From assembly GCF_030973515.1 (NCBI RefSeq), contig NZ_JARGZA010000004.1, positions 62,001 to 126,000 of the forward strand: DNA of 64,000 bases, written 5' to 3'. The notes beneath the pieces were generated by a model. It was given only the letters and a program-made list of their open reading frames with translations. It had not been told where the DNA came from and ran no database searches. This DNA comes from Jannaschia maritima. Its GTDB lineage: Bacteria > Pseudomonadota > Alphaproteobacteria > Rhodobacterales > Rhodobacteraceae. Position 1 is the first letter of the stretch. Each line of letters begins with the position of its first letter. Shown in pieces: positions 34,571 to 43,632 of this stretch. The translations under genes and the position numbers were made by a program.

Positions 34571-34626
34571 AAAGGACAACGCCCTTCACGCGCCCTCCGG
34601 GGTGCCGTCATCGAAGGAGAACAGCG

Positions 34627-35247
34627 GTGAGCAAACGCACCTCTGCCAAGTACAAGATCGACCGCCGGATGGGCGAGAACATCTGGGGCCGTCCGAAGTC
34701 CCCGGTGAACCGCCGCGAGTACGGCCCCGGCCAGCATGGGCAGCGCCGCAAGGGCAAGATGTCCGACTTCGGGCTGCAGCTGCGCGCCAAGCAGAAGCTG
34801 AAGGGCTATTACGGCGACCTGACCGAGAAGCAGTTCCGCCGCATCTATGCCGAAGCGGTCCGCCTGCGCGGCGATACCGGCGAGCAGCTGATCGGATTGC
34901 TGGAGCGTCGGCTCGACGCGGTCGTGTACCGCGCCAAGTTCGTGGCGACGATCTTCGCGGCCCGGCAATTCGTGAACCACGGCCACGTGACGGTGAACGG
35001 CAAGCCGGTGAACATTCCGTCCTATCGGGTAAAGGAAGGCGACGTCATCGCCGTGCGCGACAAGTCCAAGCAGCTCGCGGTGGTCATGGAGGCCAGTCAG
35101 CTGGCCGAACGCGACGTCCCCGACTACGTCGAGGTGGACCACGGCAAGATGACCGCCTCGTTCGTGCGCACGCCGGGCCTGTCCGACGTCCCCTATGCCG
35201 TGATGATGGAGCCGAACCTCGTCATCGAATACTACGCGCAGAACTGA
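34627..35247 (+). CDS. rpsD: 30S ribosomal protein S4
   Basis: Primary 16S rRNA-binding protein of the small subunit. The 206-residue protein starts at GTG 34627 ([20 protein letters not shown]) with GAAGGAGAACAGC just upstream. The S4 domain ([27 protein letters not shown], split across residues 95-120) binds RNA. It is monocistronic, as is usual in alphaproteobacteria where rpsD is outside the S10 clusters, with its own promoter and terminator. Confidence 0.97.
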   Translation: MSKRTSAKYKIDRRMGENIWGRPKSPVNRREYGPGQHGQRRKGKMSDFGLQLRAKQKLKGYYGDLTEKQFRRIYAEAVRLRGDTGEQLIGLLERRLDAVVYRAKFVATIFAARQFVNHGHVTVNGKPVNIPSYRVKEGDVIAVRDKSKQLAVVMEASQLAERDVPDYVEVDHGKMTASFVRTPGLSDVPYAVMMEPNLVIEYYAQN

Positions 35248-35270
35248 TCGCCGCCGTCGCGCGGGGATGC

Positions 35271-35294
35271 GGGGCCGTCCTTCGGGGCGGCCCC
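35271..35294 (+). terminator. rpsD terminator hairpin
   Basis: GGGGCCGTCC-TTCG-GGGCGGCCCC: a 10-bp stem with one G-U pair and a UUCG tetraloop, 23 bases after the rpsD stop. The T run is missing, but the UUCG loop makes it very stable. Confidence 0.65.
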
Positions 35295-35312
35295 GTCGCG
35301 TTCGTGGCCCTC

Positions 35313-36284
35313 TCAGCGGCGCGGCTCGACGAGGCGGCCCAACCGTTGCAGCAGGGCACTTACCCCGGACGGCGCGGCATCGCGGGGCGCGGGCTGCGCC
35401 GCGGCGGCTGCCGCCGGGCGGCCCGCCACCCACACTTCGACCAGTCCCGTCCGCGGCGAGGGGCGATAATCCGTGAAGTCGCGCAGGGGAACGTCCAGGG
35501 CCGCCGCGGCGGCGGCGGCACCTGGCCTGTCCGCCGCATGGTAGAACCGCATGTGCGTGTCCCGGATCCGGAATTCGACCGCGACGGGGTCCGCGGCAGC
35601 CCATCCCGCCGCACGCAGCGCGTCGGCCACCTCGTTCCGCGCCGCGCGGGGAACGCCGGACGGGACGTGGACGACCAGGTCCACGGACAGCCGCAGCATC
35701 AGGTCGGGCGCGGGAGGCGGCCCGTACACCTCCGGCGGCCCGATGAATGCATCCCCTCCGGACATGCGCGCCGTCGGGGGAACGGGGGGCCCGGTGGGCG
35801 GGGCGATGTCGGCCGGGACCGCAGGGGCCGCGGCGATGTCGATCGGGGCGATGGGACCGCCAGCCGGGGCCGATGCGGCGACGGGGGCCGGTATCGCCGG
35901 GGGCGCGGAAAGGATCGCCGGCGCCGGCGGCGCCAGCAGCGTCACGACGGCCACCGGCTCGACCTCCCCGTCGACCCATTCGGAAAGGACGACGCCGATC
36001 GCGATCCCGGTGCCGACCAATGCAATGGCCGCCACGCCGCCTGCGACCCAAGGCCATGCGGCCCGGGCCGACCGGTGGTCCGAGGCGGCCGCGGACGGGC
36101 CCGCCGGTCCCACGGCCCGGATCGGCGTCACCGACCCAGGCTCCGATCGGCGGGTTTCCGCCCGCTGGGCCAGGACCTTCGCACGCTGCACGCGGGCCGC
36201 GGCCAAACGCCGTTCCCAAGCCGCTTCGTCGTAGGGCAGCGATCGGTCGGTCCCGTGTTCGATGGAACGCTTCACGTCCGTCAA
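35313..36284 (-). CDS. Single-pass membrane protein with Pro/Ala linker and LytR_C-like domain
   Basis: Not a recognised gene. From a TTG at 36284 (TDVKRSIEHGTDRSLPYDEA) there are 323 residues: a charged cytoplasmic start, one membrane helix (WVAGGVAAIALVGTGIAIGVVL), a Pro/Ala-rich stretch of about 100 residues and a folded C-terminal domain from LMLRLSVDLVVHVPSGVP to LVEVWVAGRP. The last resembles the LytR_C/SPOR-like fold (an alpha-beta unit ending in an AA-rich helix and a VWVAGR strand). GTG 36275 or ATG 36386 are alternative starts. It could act at the cell wall. Confidence 0.55.
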   Translation of the reverse strand: MTDVKRSIEHGTDRSLPYDEAAWERRLAAARVQRAKVLAQRAETRRSEPGSVTPIRAVGPAGPSAAASDHRSARAAWPWVAGGVAAIALVGTGIAIGVVLSEWVDGEVEPVAVVTLLAPPAPAILSAPPAIPAPVAASAPAGGPIAPIDIAAAPAVPADIAPPTGPPVPPTARMSGGDAFIGPPEVYGPPPAPDLMLRLSVDLVVHVPSGVPRAARNEVADALRAAGWAAADPVAVEFRIRDTHMRFYHAADRPGAAAAAAALDVPLRDFTDYRPSPRTGLVEVWVAGRPAAAAAAQPAPRDAAPSGVSALLQRLGRLVEPRR

Positions 36285-36424
36285 GGCAACCCACCCCCCG
36301 ATAGGGCCGAACCATGCCCCGACATCCCCAAGCGGCCGGAACCGAGGTCGGGATTCCCTGACTTCCCCGACGATGGCAGCGTGCATATGCCGGAGGGTAC
36401 AGGGATCGCAGGGGATTTTCCACG

Positions 36425-37021
36425 ATGATGCACGATGTGCCGCGCCGCCGCCTGCGCCGTCGTCTCGCCCAGGCCCGTCCACCGGAACAAGGCGCGGCGG
36501 CGGGCCCTTCGATCCCGGGGGCGATGATGCGCTTGGCCGAGAACCGCCTCGACCTGATGGTCGATCCGATCCAGTGCCGGTCGTTCGATGACGGGACCGT
36601 GACCGCATGCCGGGCCATCGATCGCCGCGGCGACCTGCTGTGGGTCGTCTGGCACCCGGATCACCCGCATGGATATCCGTCGCGGCGCGAACATGCCGCC
36701 AGCGCGGTGGCGGAGGCGACGCAGGCCTGGAAGCGCCGGCGCGCGATCCGTCACGACTGGACGCACGTGAAAGCCCTGGCCCGCGACCTGCGCTGGGGTC
36801 GAACGGCCTTCGACGTCACGCGGGAGGACGCGGCCGAAGCGCCCTTGGCCGACGCGGGGATCGACGCCTTCCTGGCGCACCTGGGTCTGGGCGGCGCACG
36901 GCGAGTGCCAGGCTGGTTCTTGGCGTGGTTGATGCCGTTCGAGCCACGCATCGGGTATGTCCTCCATACGGCGGAGCGGCGCACGGCCACGGCCGGGGAA
37001 CCCGATCCGACCCCCGTCTAA
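36425..37021 (+). CDS. Hypothetical protein of 198 residues
   Basis: I do not recognise a family. The frame runs from ATG 36425 (or ATG 36524, which removes 33 low-complexity Arg/Ala residues). The conserved-looking part begins MMRLAENRLDLMVDPIQCRS and includes LLWVVWHPDHPHGYPSRREH and HDWTHVKALARDLRWG. It is a soluble, Trp/Arg-rich protein. It is divergent from the LytR_C-like gene. Its stop TAA overlaps the stop TAG of the converging membrane-protein gene (bases CTAA at 37018-37021). Confidence 0.55.
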   Translation: MMHDVPRRRLRRRLAQARPPEQGAAAGPSIPGAMMRLAENRLDLMVDPIQCRSFDDGTVTACRAIDRRGDLLWVVWHPDHPHGYPSRREHAASAVAEATQAWKRRRAIRHDWTHVKALARDLRWGRTAFDVTREDAAEAPLADAGIDAFLAHLGLGGARRVPGWFLAWLMPFEPRIGYVLHTAERRTATAGEPDPTPV

Positions 37022-37851
37022 CGGTTCGCCGCGGGTGTGACGGCGTCGGGCAGGCCCATCTCGGACGTATCGAGCACGTAGTGATACGCCCATTCGCGGA
37101 TGCGGCTTACCAAGTCGCGCCGCTCCCCGTCGGGCAGATAGGGCAGGTCCTCCAGGATGGTGGCCGTTGCGGTCCATACCGATCCACCGCGTGCCTGCGC
37201 GGCCCGGGCATGGCGAAGCACGGCCACGGGGGTCTGCCGATCGGCGCGGGGCGCCCCGTACCACAACGCCAGGGGGGCCGCGTGCAGGCCCGCGACCAGT
37301 TCCGCCAACCGGTCCCGCGCTTCGCCCGGCGGGGCGGCGCCCACCTCGGACAGCACCGCGAAGGTACGGCCCTGCTGCACCGTCTGACGCACCGACAGCA
37401 GGAAGCTGACGGACATGGTCAACACGACCATCCCGTTCACCCCCACCAACGTATCGACGATGCCCCACCCCGCGGTGGCAGGCGTGGTGCGCGCGCCACC
37501 CAGCGTCGACAACAGATGCCCGGCATGGGACGCGTGATCGGCGACCGTCGGCTCCGCGCCGGGGTCGGACAGGTCGATCGACGGGTCCCCCGAAGCGAAG
37601 ACCAGCGTCCAGCCCAGCCACGTCCCAAGGATCCAGTAGAGCGCCACGGCCGACATCACCGCGACGCCGGACGCCCGCGTCAGCACCCGCGCGGCCCCCA
37701 TCCCGGGGATCAGCTTCAACAAGCCGAAGGTGCAGCGCCCCATCCAATAGGTCGGCGTGCGCAGTGCCGTCGCCGCGACCGTGGTCACGAGCAGGTCGAC
37801 CGTGACGACGATCAGAACGGCGGTCCCGCAGAGCAGAAGAACGATGTCCAT
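37018..37851 (-). CDS. Ion-channel-like membrane protein of unknown function
   Basis: A 277-residue membrane protein with helices near 2-26, 60-82 and 126-150. The region LSTLGGARTTPATAGWGIVD followed by TLVGVNGMVVLTMSVSFLLSV resembles the pore-helix and inner-helix part of two-TM potassium channels, but the GYG filter is absent. The C-terminal 120 residues are soluble and helical (RLAELVAGLHAAPLALWYGA). ATG 37851 was chosen over longer frames. It is divergent from the MFS transporter by 162 bases. Confidence 0.55.
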   Translation of the reverse strand: MDIVLLLCGTAVLIVVTVDLLVTTVAATALRTPTYWMGRCTFGLLKLIPGMGAARVLTRASGVAVMSAVALYWILGTWLGWTLVFASGDPSIDLSDPGAEPTVADHASHAGHLLSTLGGARTTPATAGWGIVDTLVGVNGMVVLTMSVSFLLSVRQTVQQGRTFAVLSEVGAAPPGEARDRLAELVAGLHAAPLALWYGAPRADRQTPVAVLRHARAAQARGGSVWTATATILEDLPYLPDGERRDLVSRIREWAYHYVLDTSEMGLPDAVTPAANR

Positions 37852-38013
37852 GGGGTTCCGTCCGGGTGACGACGGCGACGCTGCCATCCCCGGGGTAACG
37901 CCTGGGCGATTCGCCGAGTTCCGCGTCGGACCGCGTCGCACCCCGGGCCCGCGGCCCCGATCGGCGGCGCGCGGGCGGTGGACATGCCCCCCACCCGGGC
38001 GTAGCCGACGACC

Positions 38014-39267
38014 ATGCGCATCGTGCCCCTGTCCGACGCGAAGCACCTGCCCGTCTGGCAGCGCCCCGCCGCCCTGCTGATGCTGATGGCCTTCGCGATG
38101 CCGATGGCCTTCGCGACCTGGTCGGCGCTCCTGAACAACTTCACCGTGGAGGTGGCCGGCTTCGACGGCAGCGATATCGGCTGGCTCCATTCGGTGCGCG
38201 AGGTGCCTGGCTTCCTGGCCGTCGGCGTCATCGCCATCATCGTGTTCGTGCGCGAACAGGTTCTGGCGCTGTCGAACCTGATCCTGCTTGGCGTGGCGAC
38301 GGCGCTGACCGCGCAGTTCCCGTCGCTCGCGGGTCTGCTGACCGTCACCGTCCTGTCGTCCATCGGCTTCCACTACTACGAGACGGTGAACCAGTCGCTG
38401 CAACTGCAATGGCTGCCCAAGGACCGGGCCCCCGCGATGCTGGGCATCCTGCTGGCCGTGGGCTCGGGGGCGACGCTGCTGGCCTACGGTGCGGTGGTGG
38501 CGACGTGGCGGGCGTTCGACCTGTCCTACGACACGGTCTATTGGGCGGCGGGCGGCTTCACTGCATTCGTCGCCGTCTTCGCGCTGCTGGCCTATCCGCA
38601 GTTCGAAAGCCCCCATCCGCAGATCAAGAGGATGGTGCTGCGGCGGCGGTACTGGCTGTATTACGCGCTGCAGTTCATGTCGGGCGCGCGGCGGCAGATC
38701 TTCGTCGTGTTCGCGGCCTTCATGATGGTCGAACGCTATGGCCTGCGGGTGGACCAAGTCACGGCGCTGTTCATGGTGACCCTGGCCATCAACATGGTCG
38801 CGGCCCCCCTGATCGGCCGTGCCGTGGGGCGGTTCGGCGAACGCGCCGCGCTGGTGGTGGAGTATTCCGGCCTGCTGGGCGTGTTCGTGTTGTATGCCGG
38901 CCTGTACGCCTTCGATTGGGGCGTTTGGACGGCCTGCATCCTCTATGTCGCGAACCACCTGTTCTTCAGCCTGGCGCTGGCGATCAAGACCTACTTCCAG
39001 AAGATCGCCGATCCGGGCGACATCGCCCCCACGGCGGCGGTGGCGTTCACGATCAACCACATCGCGGCCGTGTTCCTGCCCGCCACGCTGGGATACCTGT
39101 GGCTGTCCTCGCCCGCGACCGTGTTCGCCCTGGCTGCCTGCATGGCCGGCGTGTCGCTTGGCCTGTCGCTCCTGGTGCCGCGCCTCCCCCGGCCGGGCGC
39201 GGAGACGGTGATGGCCCGCCCCTCCCCAACCGCGCCGGGCGACCCCATATCCGTGGCGACGCGATAG
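38014..39267 (+). CDS. MFS transporter
   Basis: A 417-residue major facilitator superfamily protein with about twelve hydrophobic helices and a cytoplasmic central loop near 195-210 ([18 protein letters not shown]). The N-terminal motif ([18 protein letters not shown]) fits an MFS fold with a Glu/Arg pair in helix 2. The substrate is unknown; helix content such as [18 protein letters not shown] recalls unspecific or sugar-phosphate-like permeases but does not identify one. It is 23 bases upstream of msrA, same strand. Confidence 0.85.
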   Translation: MRIVPLSDAKHLPVWQRPAALLMLMAFAMPMAFATWSALLNNFTVEVAGFDGSDIGWLHSVREVPGFLAVGVIAIIVFVREQVLALSNLILLGVATALTAQFPSLAGLLTVTVLSSIGFHYYETVNQSLQLQWLPKDRAPAMLGILLAVGSGATLLAYGAVVATWRAFDLSYDTVYWAAGGFTAFVAVFALLAYPQFESPHPQIKRMVLRRRYWLYYALQFMSGARRQIFVVFAAFMMVERYGLRVDQVTALFMVTLAINMVAAPLIGRAVGRFGERAALVVEYSGLLGVFVLYAGLYAFDWGVWTACILYVANHLFFSLALAIKTYFQKIADPGDIAPTAAVAFTINHIAAVFLPATLGYLWLSSPATVFALAACMAGVSLGLSLLVPRLPRPGAETVMARPSPTAPGDPISVATR

Positions 39268-39290
39268 CAGCCCAATCCGGAGGACGCCCC

Positions 39291-39941
39291 ATGTTCCTGT
39301 TCCAGCGCAAGAAGGCCGAGATGGTGTCGAAGGACGACGCCCTGCCCGGCCGCGACGCCCCCATCCCCACCGCGGAGACGCACCACGTCTTCGGGCACCC
39401 TCTGTCGAACGAAGTGCCCGACGGCATGGCGGAAGCGATGTTCGGCATGGGCTGCTTCTGGGGCGTGGAACGCATGTTCTGGAAGCTGCCTGGCGTCCAC
39501 ATGACGCTGGTGGGCTATGCGGGGGGTTACACGCCCAACCCCACCTACGAGGAGGTCTGCTCCGGCCGGACGGGCCATAACGAGGTCGTGCGCGTCATCC
39601 ACGACCCGGACGTCGTGTCCTACGACGACCTGCTCAAGGTGTTCTGGGAAGGCCACGACCCCACGCAGGGGATGCGGCAGGGCAACGATGTGGGCACGCA
39701 GTACCGCAGCGGGATCTACACGTACTCCCCCGAGCAGCGCGCCGCCGCGGAGCGGACCAAGGCCGCGTTCGAGAAGCGGCTGCGGTCGGCGGGCTTCGGC
39801 GCGGTGACGACCGAGATCGTCGACGCGCCCGCATTCTATCACGCGGAAGGGTATCATCAGCAGTACCTGTCCAAGAACCCGGGCGGCTATTGCGGCATCG
39901 GCGGGACCGGCGTGACCTGTCCCGTGGGGGTGGACGCCTGA
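39291..39941 (+). CDS. msrA: Peptide methionine sulfoxide reductase A
   Basis: Reduces the S-epimer of methionine sulfoxide in proteins. The 216-residue protein has the catalytic Cys55 in [34 protein letters not shown]-type substrate motif and resolving cysteines near the C-terminus ([12 protein letters not shown]). ATG 39291 is preceded by TCCGGAGGACGCCCC. A leader of about 40 residues precedes the catalytic core, giving a slightly long N-terminus. Confidence 0.95.
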   Translation: MFLFQRKKAEMVSKDDALPGRDAPIPTAETHHVFGHPLSNEVPDGMAEAMFGMGCFWGVERMFWKLPGVHMTLVGYAGGYTPNPTYEEVCSGRTGHNEVVRVIHDPDVVSYDDLLKVFWEGHDPTQGMRQGNDVGTQYRSGIYTYSPEQRAAAERTKAAFEKRLRSAGFGAVTTEIVDAPAFYHAEGYHQQYLSKNPGGYCGIGGTGVTCPVGVDA

Positions 39942-39952
39942 TCGCTGGTGCG

Positions 39953-40576
39953 ATGGACGCGGCGGCGGTCGAACGGCTGTTCACCCGCACGGACGGCACC
40001 TTCCTGTGCGCGCGGTGGGGTCGGCCCATCGCGCCCGTGGCCTTCGGGGTGGTCGATCGCACCGTCGCCGTGCTGAAGGGCGCGGTGGAGGCGCTGTGCC
40101 TTCTGACGAACCACCAGGTGACCGAGACGGACCCCGAACTCGGCGCGAACCTGATGTTCTTCTTCGTGCGATCCTGGGACGAGTTGGCGGACGTGCCGAA
40201 CCTGGACCGACTGATCCCCGACATGGCGACGCTGCTGGTACGCTTGAAGGACACGGGCGCGAACCAGTACCGTGTCTTTCGCTTCGACGAGGGGGGCGCA
40301 ATCCGCGCCTGCTTCGCCTTCGTGCGGATGGACGACGTCCTGTCCGACGTTCCCGCCGAGACGCTGGCCTTGAACCAGATGGTCCAGGCTATGCTGGTCT
40401 GGTCGGATGCCGCCTTCACCGACGCCTCGCCGCTTGCGATGGCCAACGGCGTGGCGGTGTTGCGGCCCGACGTCGCGGACGTGATGCGGGCGACCTACGA
40501 CCCCGTGCTGCCCCCGATGTCGCAGGACCCCGCCCATGCCCTGCGCATCGCCGCGCGGCTGGGGCGCGTGCAGTGA
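39953..40576 (+). CDS. Hypothetical protein (about 207 residues)
   Basis: Soluble alpha/beta protein, no family recognised. It starts MDAAAVERLFTRTDGTFLCARW and contains PVAFGVVDRTVAVLKGAVEAL, ETDPELGANLMFFFVR and RLKDTGANQYRVFRFDEGGAIRACFAFVRMDD. No signal peptide or membrane helix. It starts 11 bases after msrA and overlaps ybgC by 4 bases (GTGA at 40573), so the three genes form an operon. Confidence 0.6.
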   Translation: MDAAAVERLFTRTDGTFLCARWGRPIAPVAFGVVDRTVAVLKGAVEALCLLTNHQVTETDPELGANLMFFFVRSWDELADVPNLDRLIPDMATLLVRLKDTGANQYRVFRFDEGGAIRACFAFVRMDDVLSDVPAETLALNQMVQAMLVWSDAAFTDASPLAMANGVAVLRPDVADVMRATYDPVLPPMSQDPAHALRIAARLGRVQ

Positions 40577-40974
40577 CACCCCATCGCTGGCCGCTCCGGG
40601 TCTATTACGAGGACGTGGACCTGGCGGGGATCGTCTATTACGCGAACTATCTGCGCTTCGTTGAGCGAGCTCGGTCCGAGATGATCCGGGAGGTTGGAAT
40701 CGATCAAGCCGCGATGCGCCGGGACGGTTCGGTCTTCGCCGTCCGGCGGGTGGAGGCCGATTACCTGCGGCCCGCCCGCTACGATGACGAACTGGTGGTG
40801 GAGACGGCGCTGGCGGACGTCATGGGGGCGCGGTTCATGCTGGACCAGACGGTGCTGCGCGACGGCGAACGGCTGTTCGCGGCCCGCGTCCAGATCGTCT
40901 GCATCGGGTTGGACGGCCGACCGCGGCGCCTGCCGGATGCGATCACGAGGATGGCGGTGCTGTCTTCTCCATGA
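40573..40974 (+). CDS. ybgC: Acyl-CoA thioester hydrolase YbgC
   Basis: A 133-residue hotdog-fold thioesterase. The motif YYEDVDLAGIVYYANYLRF (residues 11-29) carries the catalytic Asp16. In Gram-negatives ybgC usually opens the tol-pal operon. Here tolQ lies 1.95 kb downstream, separated by a radical SAM gene on the other strand and a membrane-protein gene. The start is GTG 40573, overlapping the preceding gene. Confidence 0.9.
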   Translation: MTPHRWPLRVYYEDVDLAGIVYYANYLRFVERARSEMIREVGIDQAAMRRDGSVFAVRRVEADYLRPARYDDELVVETALADVMGARFMLDQTVLRDGERLFAARVQIVCIGLDGRPRRLPDAITRMAVLSSP

Positions 40975-40998
40975 CTCATCGTGGAGCAATCTAGTGCA

Positions 40999-42123
40999 TC
41001 AGGTCCAGTACAGGACCCGCGCCCCCGACAGGTGTGCGTCGATCAACCCCTCCAGCGTCGTGCGCATGTCGCGCATCAGGGCCGCGGGATAGACGTACTT
41101 CACGTTCCCGAACTTGCCGAACTTCCGGACGCGCACGGCCTCGTCCATCTCCAGCGTGGTGGCGGGATACCAGCCGGTCAGGATCTCCTTCGATCCGGGC
41201 GTGAAGCGATGCGTGATCAACTCGACCGTCAGGTCGGCCCCGTCCGGCAGAGCGGCAGCGGCCTGCGCGAACAGTGCGGCATAGGCCTCCTCCCAGTCCT
41301 CCACGGGCATGATGGGCGCGACGGTCAGCCCGACGGGATAGCCCGCCGCGGCCATGCGTCCCAGGGCCGACAGCCGCGCCGCCACGGGCGCGGTCCCGCC
41401 CTCCCACCGGCGGGCGACGATGTCCGCGTTGACCGATGCCCGCATCCGGGTGCGGCCGTTGTGGGGCAGGTCCAGCAGGTCGTCCACGTGGTCGTACTTG
41501 GTCGTGAACCGCAGGCCCATGTCGCCCTGGGTGCCGAACCGTTCGATCAGCGTCGCGAGGCCGCCGGTCAGATGCTCGATCGCCAGGGGGTCGGTATAGC
41601 AGGACGCCTCGAAGGTCGTGCCCTCGTCCGCGCGAGCGTCGGTGGCGGAGGTGATCGTCCCCTGTCCCCGATGGTCCAGCGCGGCCTGCCAGATGGCATT
41701 CAGGTTGCTGAAGGCCCGCGTGACGGGTGGCCCCGTCAGCGACCCGGCGAGATAGCAGTACTGGCAATGCGCGGGACATCCCGTCGCCAAATCCAGCCGG
41801 AAGTCGGCGGAGGGCGGGATGGGCTGCAGCCGCAGGCTGGAGGGCGGCGCGGTCGTGATCGCGAGCGTGGACTTCGCGCTGCGGTACGTCTGGCGCTCGT
41901 CCCCGCCCTTCAATCCCGTCAAACGGGCCGCATGCACGACCTCCGCCCCCAGTTCCGCGCCGACGCGGGCCGCGCGTTCGGCCACGGGGCTTCCGGCGGC
42001 CGCCTTCAATATGACGACGCGGCGGGGCCGCCAGAACCGGGCGCGGCGATTCACGGGGGCGTCGGGCTGCGGGTCGGCGCGGCCCGGATCGGTGCGGGGG
42101 TCGAGGTGGGGGGACAGATCCAT
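40999..42123 (-). CDS. Spore photoproduct lyase-like radical SAM enzyme
   Basis: A 374-residue radical SAM protein closely related to SplB, which repairs the thymine dimer spore photoproduct. The cluster motif is ATGCPAHCQYCYLAGS (Cys116, Cys120, Cys123). The later Cys175 in FEASCYTDPLAIEH matches the catalytic hydrogen-donor cysteine of SplB. The N-terminal 100 residues hold an Rossmann-like part. Spores are not expected in this lineage, so the natural substrate is unclear, perhaps another UV dimer. Start ATG 42123; the gene is convergent with ybgC. Confidence 0.82.
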   Translation of the reverse strand: MDLSPHLDPRTDPGRADPQPDAPVNRRARFWRPRRVVILKAAAGSPVAERAARVGAELGAEVVHAARLTGLKGGDERQTYRSAKSTLAITTAPPSSLRLQPIPPSADFRLDLATGCPAHCQYCYLAGSLTGPPVTRAFSNLNAIWQAALDHRGQGTITSATDARADEGTTFEASCYTDPLAIEHLTGGLATLIERFGTQGDMGLRFTTKYDHVDDLLDLPHNGRTRMRASVNADIVARRWEGGTAPVAARLSALGRMAAAGYPVGLTVAPIMPVEDWEEAYAALFAQAAAALPDGADLTVELITHRFTPGSKEILTGWYPATTLEMDEAVRVRKFGKFGNVKYVYPAALMRDMRTTLEGLIDAHLSGARVLYWT

Positions 42124-42221
42124 GGGACGCCAACACCGGACCCCCCGGGGGCGCGTTCCCATCGCACGGACAGGGAACGACCGATTCGCGCGGGGCGTTG
42201 CCGGTCCGTTAGGAGCTCGAC

Positions 42222-42794
42222 ATGCCCAGAGATACCAGCGCCATGGCCGACCCGGAGGAGGCACACGACTATGCGCCGCCCCAATCCCCGGAGGAGGATC
42301 ATCCGCTGTGGCTGGCGATCAAGATCGGGACCGCGATGTTCCTGGCGGATCTCGTGTGCTCGAACCTGATTGGGTTCTCGTCGCCGACATGGTCGATCAT
42401 CCTGGCGGCGTACCTGTCCGTGCAGCCCCCGATCGCCGGGCGGGCCAGTGCGGGGCGGCGGCTGCTGGCCATGCTACTGGGCCTGTCGCTCGGGGTGGCG
42501 GGGGCCTATGCGAACCAGTTCGTCCCAAACGGCGCGTCCGCCGCGACCTTCGCGGTCATCGGGCTCGTCGGCGGGTACATGGCGTCCAAGGGGGCCGACT
42601 ACCTGTTCGCCGCGGTCGTGGCGACGGTCATCACCTTCGTCGGCCAGTCCGGCGAGGAGACGGTCTTCGTCGAGGCGATGCAGGCCGGTATCATGATCCT
42701 AGTCGGCTGCATCGTCGGGCCGGGCACCGCCTGGACCGTGGAACGGCTGCGGGGCTGGCTGCACGACCGCGGCAGCGGCGTGCCGGGAACCTAG
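42222..42794 (+). CDS. FUSC-like aromatic acid exporter/membrane protein
   Basis: A 190-residue protein with six hydrophobic helices (LAIKIGTAMFLADLVCSNLI, WSIILAAYLSVQPPI, LLAMLLGLSLGVAGA and later) that matches half of the FUSC/aromatic acid exporter fold. It has a polar N-terminus with Glu/Asp (PEEAHDYAPPQSPEEDH). ATG 42222 has TAGGAGCTCGAC upstream. It is divergent from the SplB-like gene and lies 130 bases upstream of tolQ. Confidence 0.65.
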   Translation: MPRDTSAMADPEEAHDYAPPQSPEEDHPLWLAIKIGTAMFLADLVCSNLIGFSSPTWSIILAAYLSVQPPIAGRASAGRRLLAMLLGLSLGVAGAYANQFVPNGASAATFAVIGLVGGYMASKGADYLFAAVVATVITFVGQSGEETVFVEAMQAGIMILVGCIVGPGTAWTVERLRGWLHDRGSGVPGT

Positions 42795-42888
42795 ACGGGT
42801 CTGGACGGGCCTCGCACGCGACATCCGCGCGCGATGCCCGACACCCCCTCGCCCCCCCCGATTCGATCTGCTAACCTGGCCCGAACAA

Positions 42889-42904
42889 GACCGGAAAACC
42901 GGTC
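42889..42904. promoter_or_regulatory. Small hairpin in the tol leader
   Basis: GACCGG-AAAA-CCGGTC is a perfect 6-bp stem with an AAAA loop, 20 bases upstream of the tolQ start. Its role is unknown. Confidence 0.4.
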
Positions 42905-42924
42905 GTCATAGGGCGGGCAGTCCA

Positions 42925-43629
42925 ATGGAAACGGTTGCGTTGACCGGCGTCACGGACGCCGACTTCAGCATGTGGTCGCTGTTCTGGCGAGCCACGATCG
43001 TGGTCAAGCTGGTGATGGTCGCGCTGTTCGCGGCGTCGGTGATGGTGTGGGCCGTCTGGCTTCAAAAGGTCGTGCAGTTCCGCGCCGCGCGTCAGCGGGC
43101 GGCGAAGTTCGACCGCGCCTTCTGGTCGGGCGACCCCCTGGACGAGCTGTACGACCGGATCGGCGACAAGCCCCGCAGCGCGTCCGAGCGCATCTTCACC
43201 GCCGCGATGGGCGAATGGTCGCGCAGCCACCGCGACGACGGCGCGCTGATCGCGGGCACGCAGGCGCGCATCGACCGCACCATGGACGTGGCCATCGCGA
43301 AGGAACGCGACCGTCTGACCAGCGGGCTGACCTTCCTCGCGACCGTGGGGTCGGTCGGCCCCTTCGTCGGCCTCTTCGGCACGGTTTGGGGCATCATGCA
43401 CGCCTTCCAGCAGATCGCCGTATCGCAGAACACGTCGCTCGAAGTCGTGGCGCCGGGCATCGCGGAAGCGCTGCTCGCGACAGGCATCGGCTTGTTCGCG
43501 GCCATTCCGGCGGTCGTCTTCTACAACAAGCTGACCCGCGACGCGGGCCGGATCGTCGGCAACTACGAGGCCTTCGCCGACGAGTTCGCCACCATCCTGT
43601 CGCGCCAGCTCGACGCGGACGCGGCCTGA
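42925..43629 (+). CDS. tolQ: Tol-Pal system protein TolQ
   Basis: Proton-driven inner-membrane motor component related to ExbB/MotA. The 234-residue protein has three membrane helices (about 22-48, 132-157, 172-195), with FLATVGSVGPFVGLFGTVWGIM and APGIAEALLATGIGLFAAIPAV as the conserved segments. It opens the tol operon, followed 3 bases later by tolR. Confidence 0.96.
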   Translation: METVALTGVTDADFSMWSLFWRATIVVKLVMVALFAASVMVWAVWLQKVVQFRAARQRAAKFDRAFWSGDPLDELYDRIGDKPRSASERIFTAAMGEWSRSHRDDGALIAGTQARIDRTMDVAIAKERDRLTSGLTFLATVGSVGPFVGLFGTVWGIMHAFQQIAVSQNTSLEVVAPGIAEALLATGIGLFAAIPAVVFYNKLTRDAGRIVGNYEAFADEFATILSRQLDADAA

Positions 43630-43632
43630 CCG

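Larger units (their letters stand above)
34204..34626. other. 423-base interval with an AT-rich segment and the rpsD leader
   Basis: 34204-34370 is clearly less GC-rich than the surroundings (e.g. GTTAAAACCGATAAAAAACAACACGG) and has a TTGACC-N18-TAGTAA promoter-like pair near 34273-34302. The second part holds the rpsD promoter and its leader. No frame in it is convincing; a 36-codon frame at 34367-34477 lacks support. Confidence 0.5.

Noticed and set aside
34237-36618. A 793-codon minus-strand frame across rpsD and the LytR_C-like gene
   Set aside because: It crosses rpsD in antisense; composition and lack of any domain point to a chance frame.
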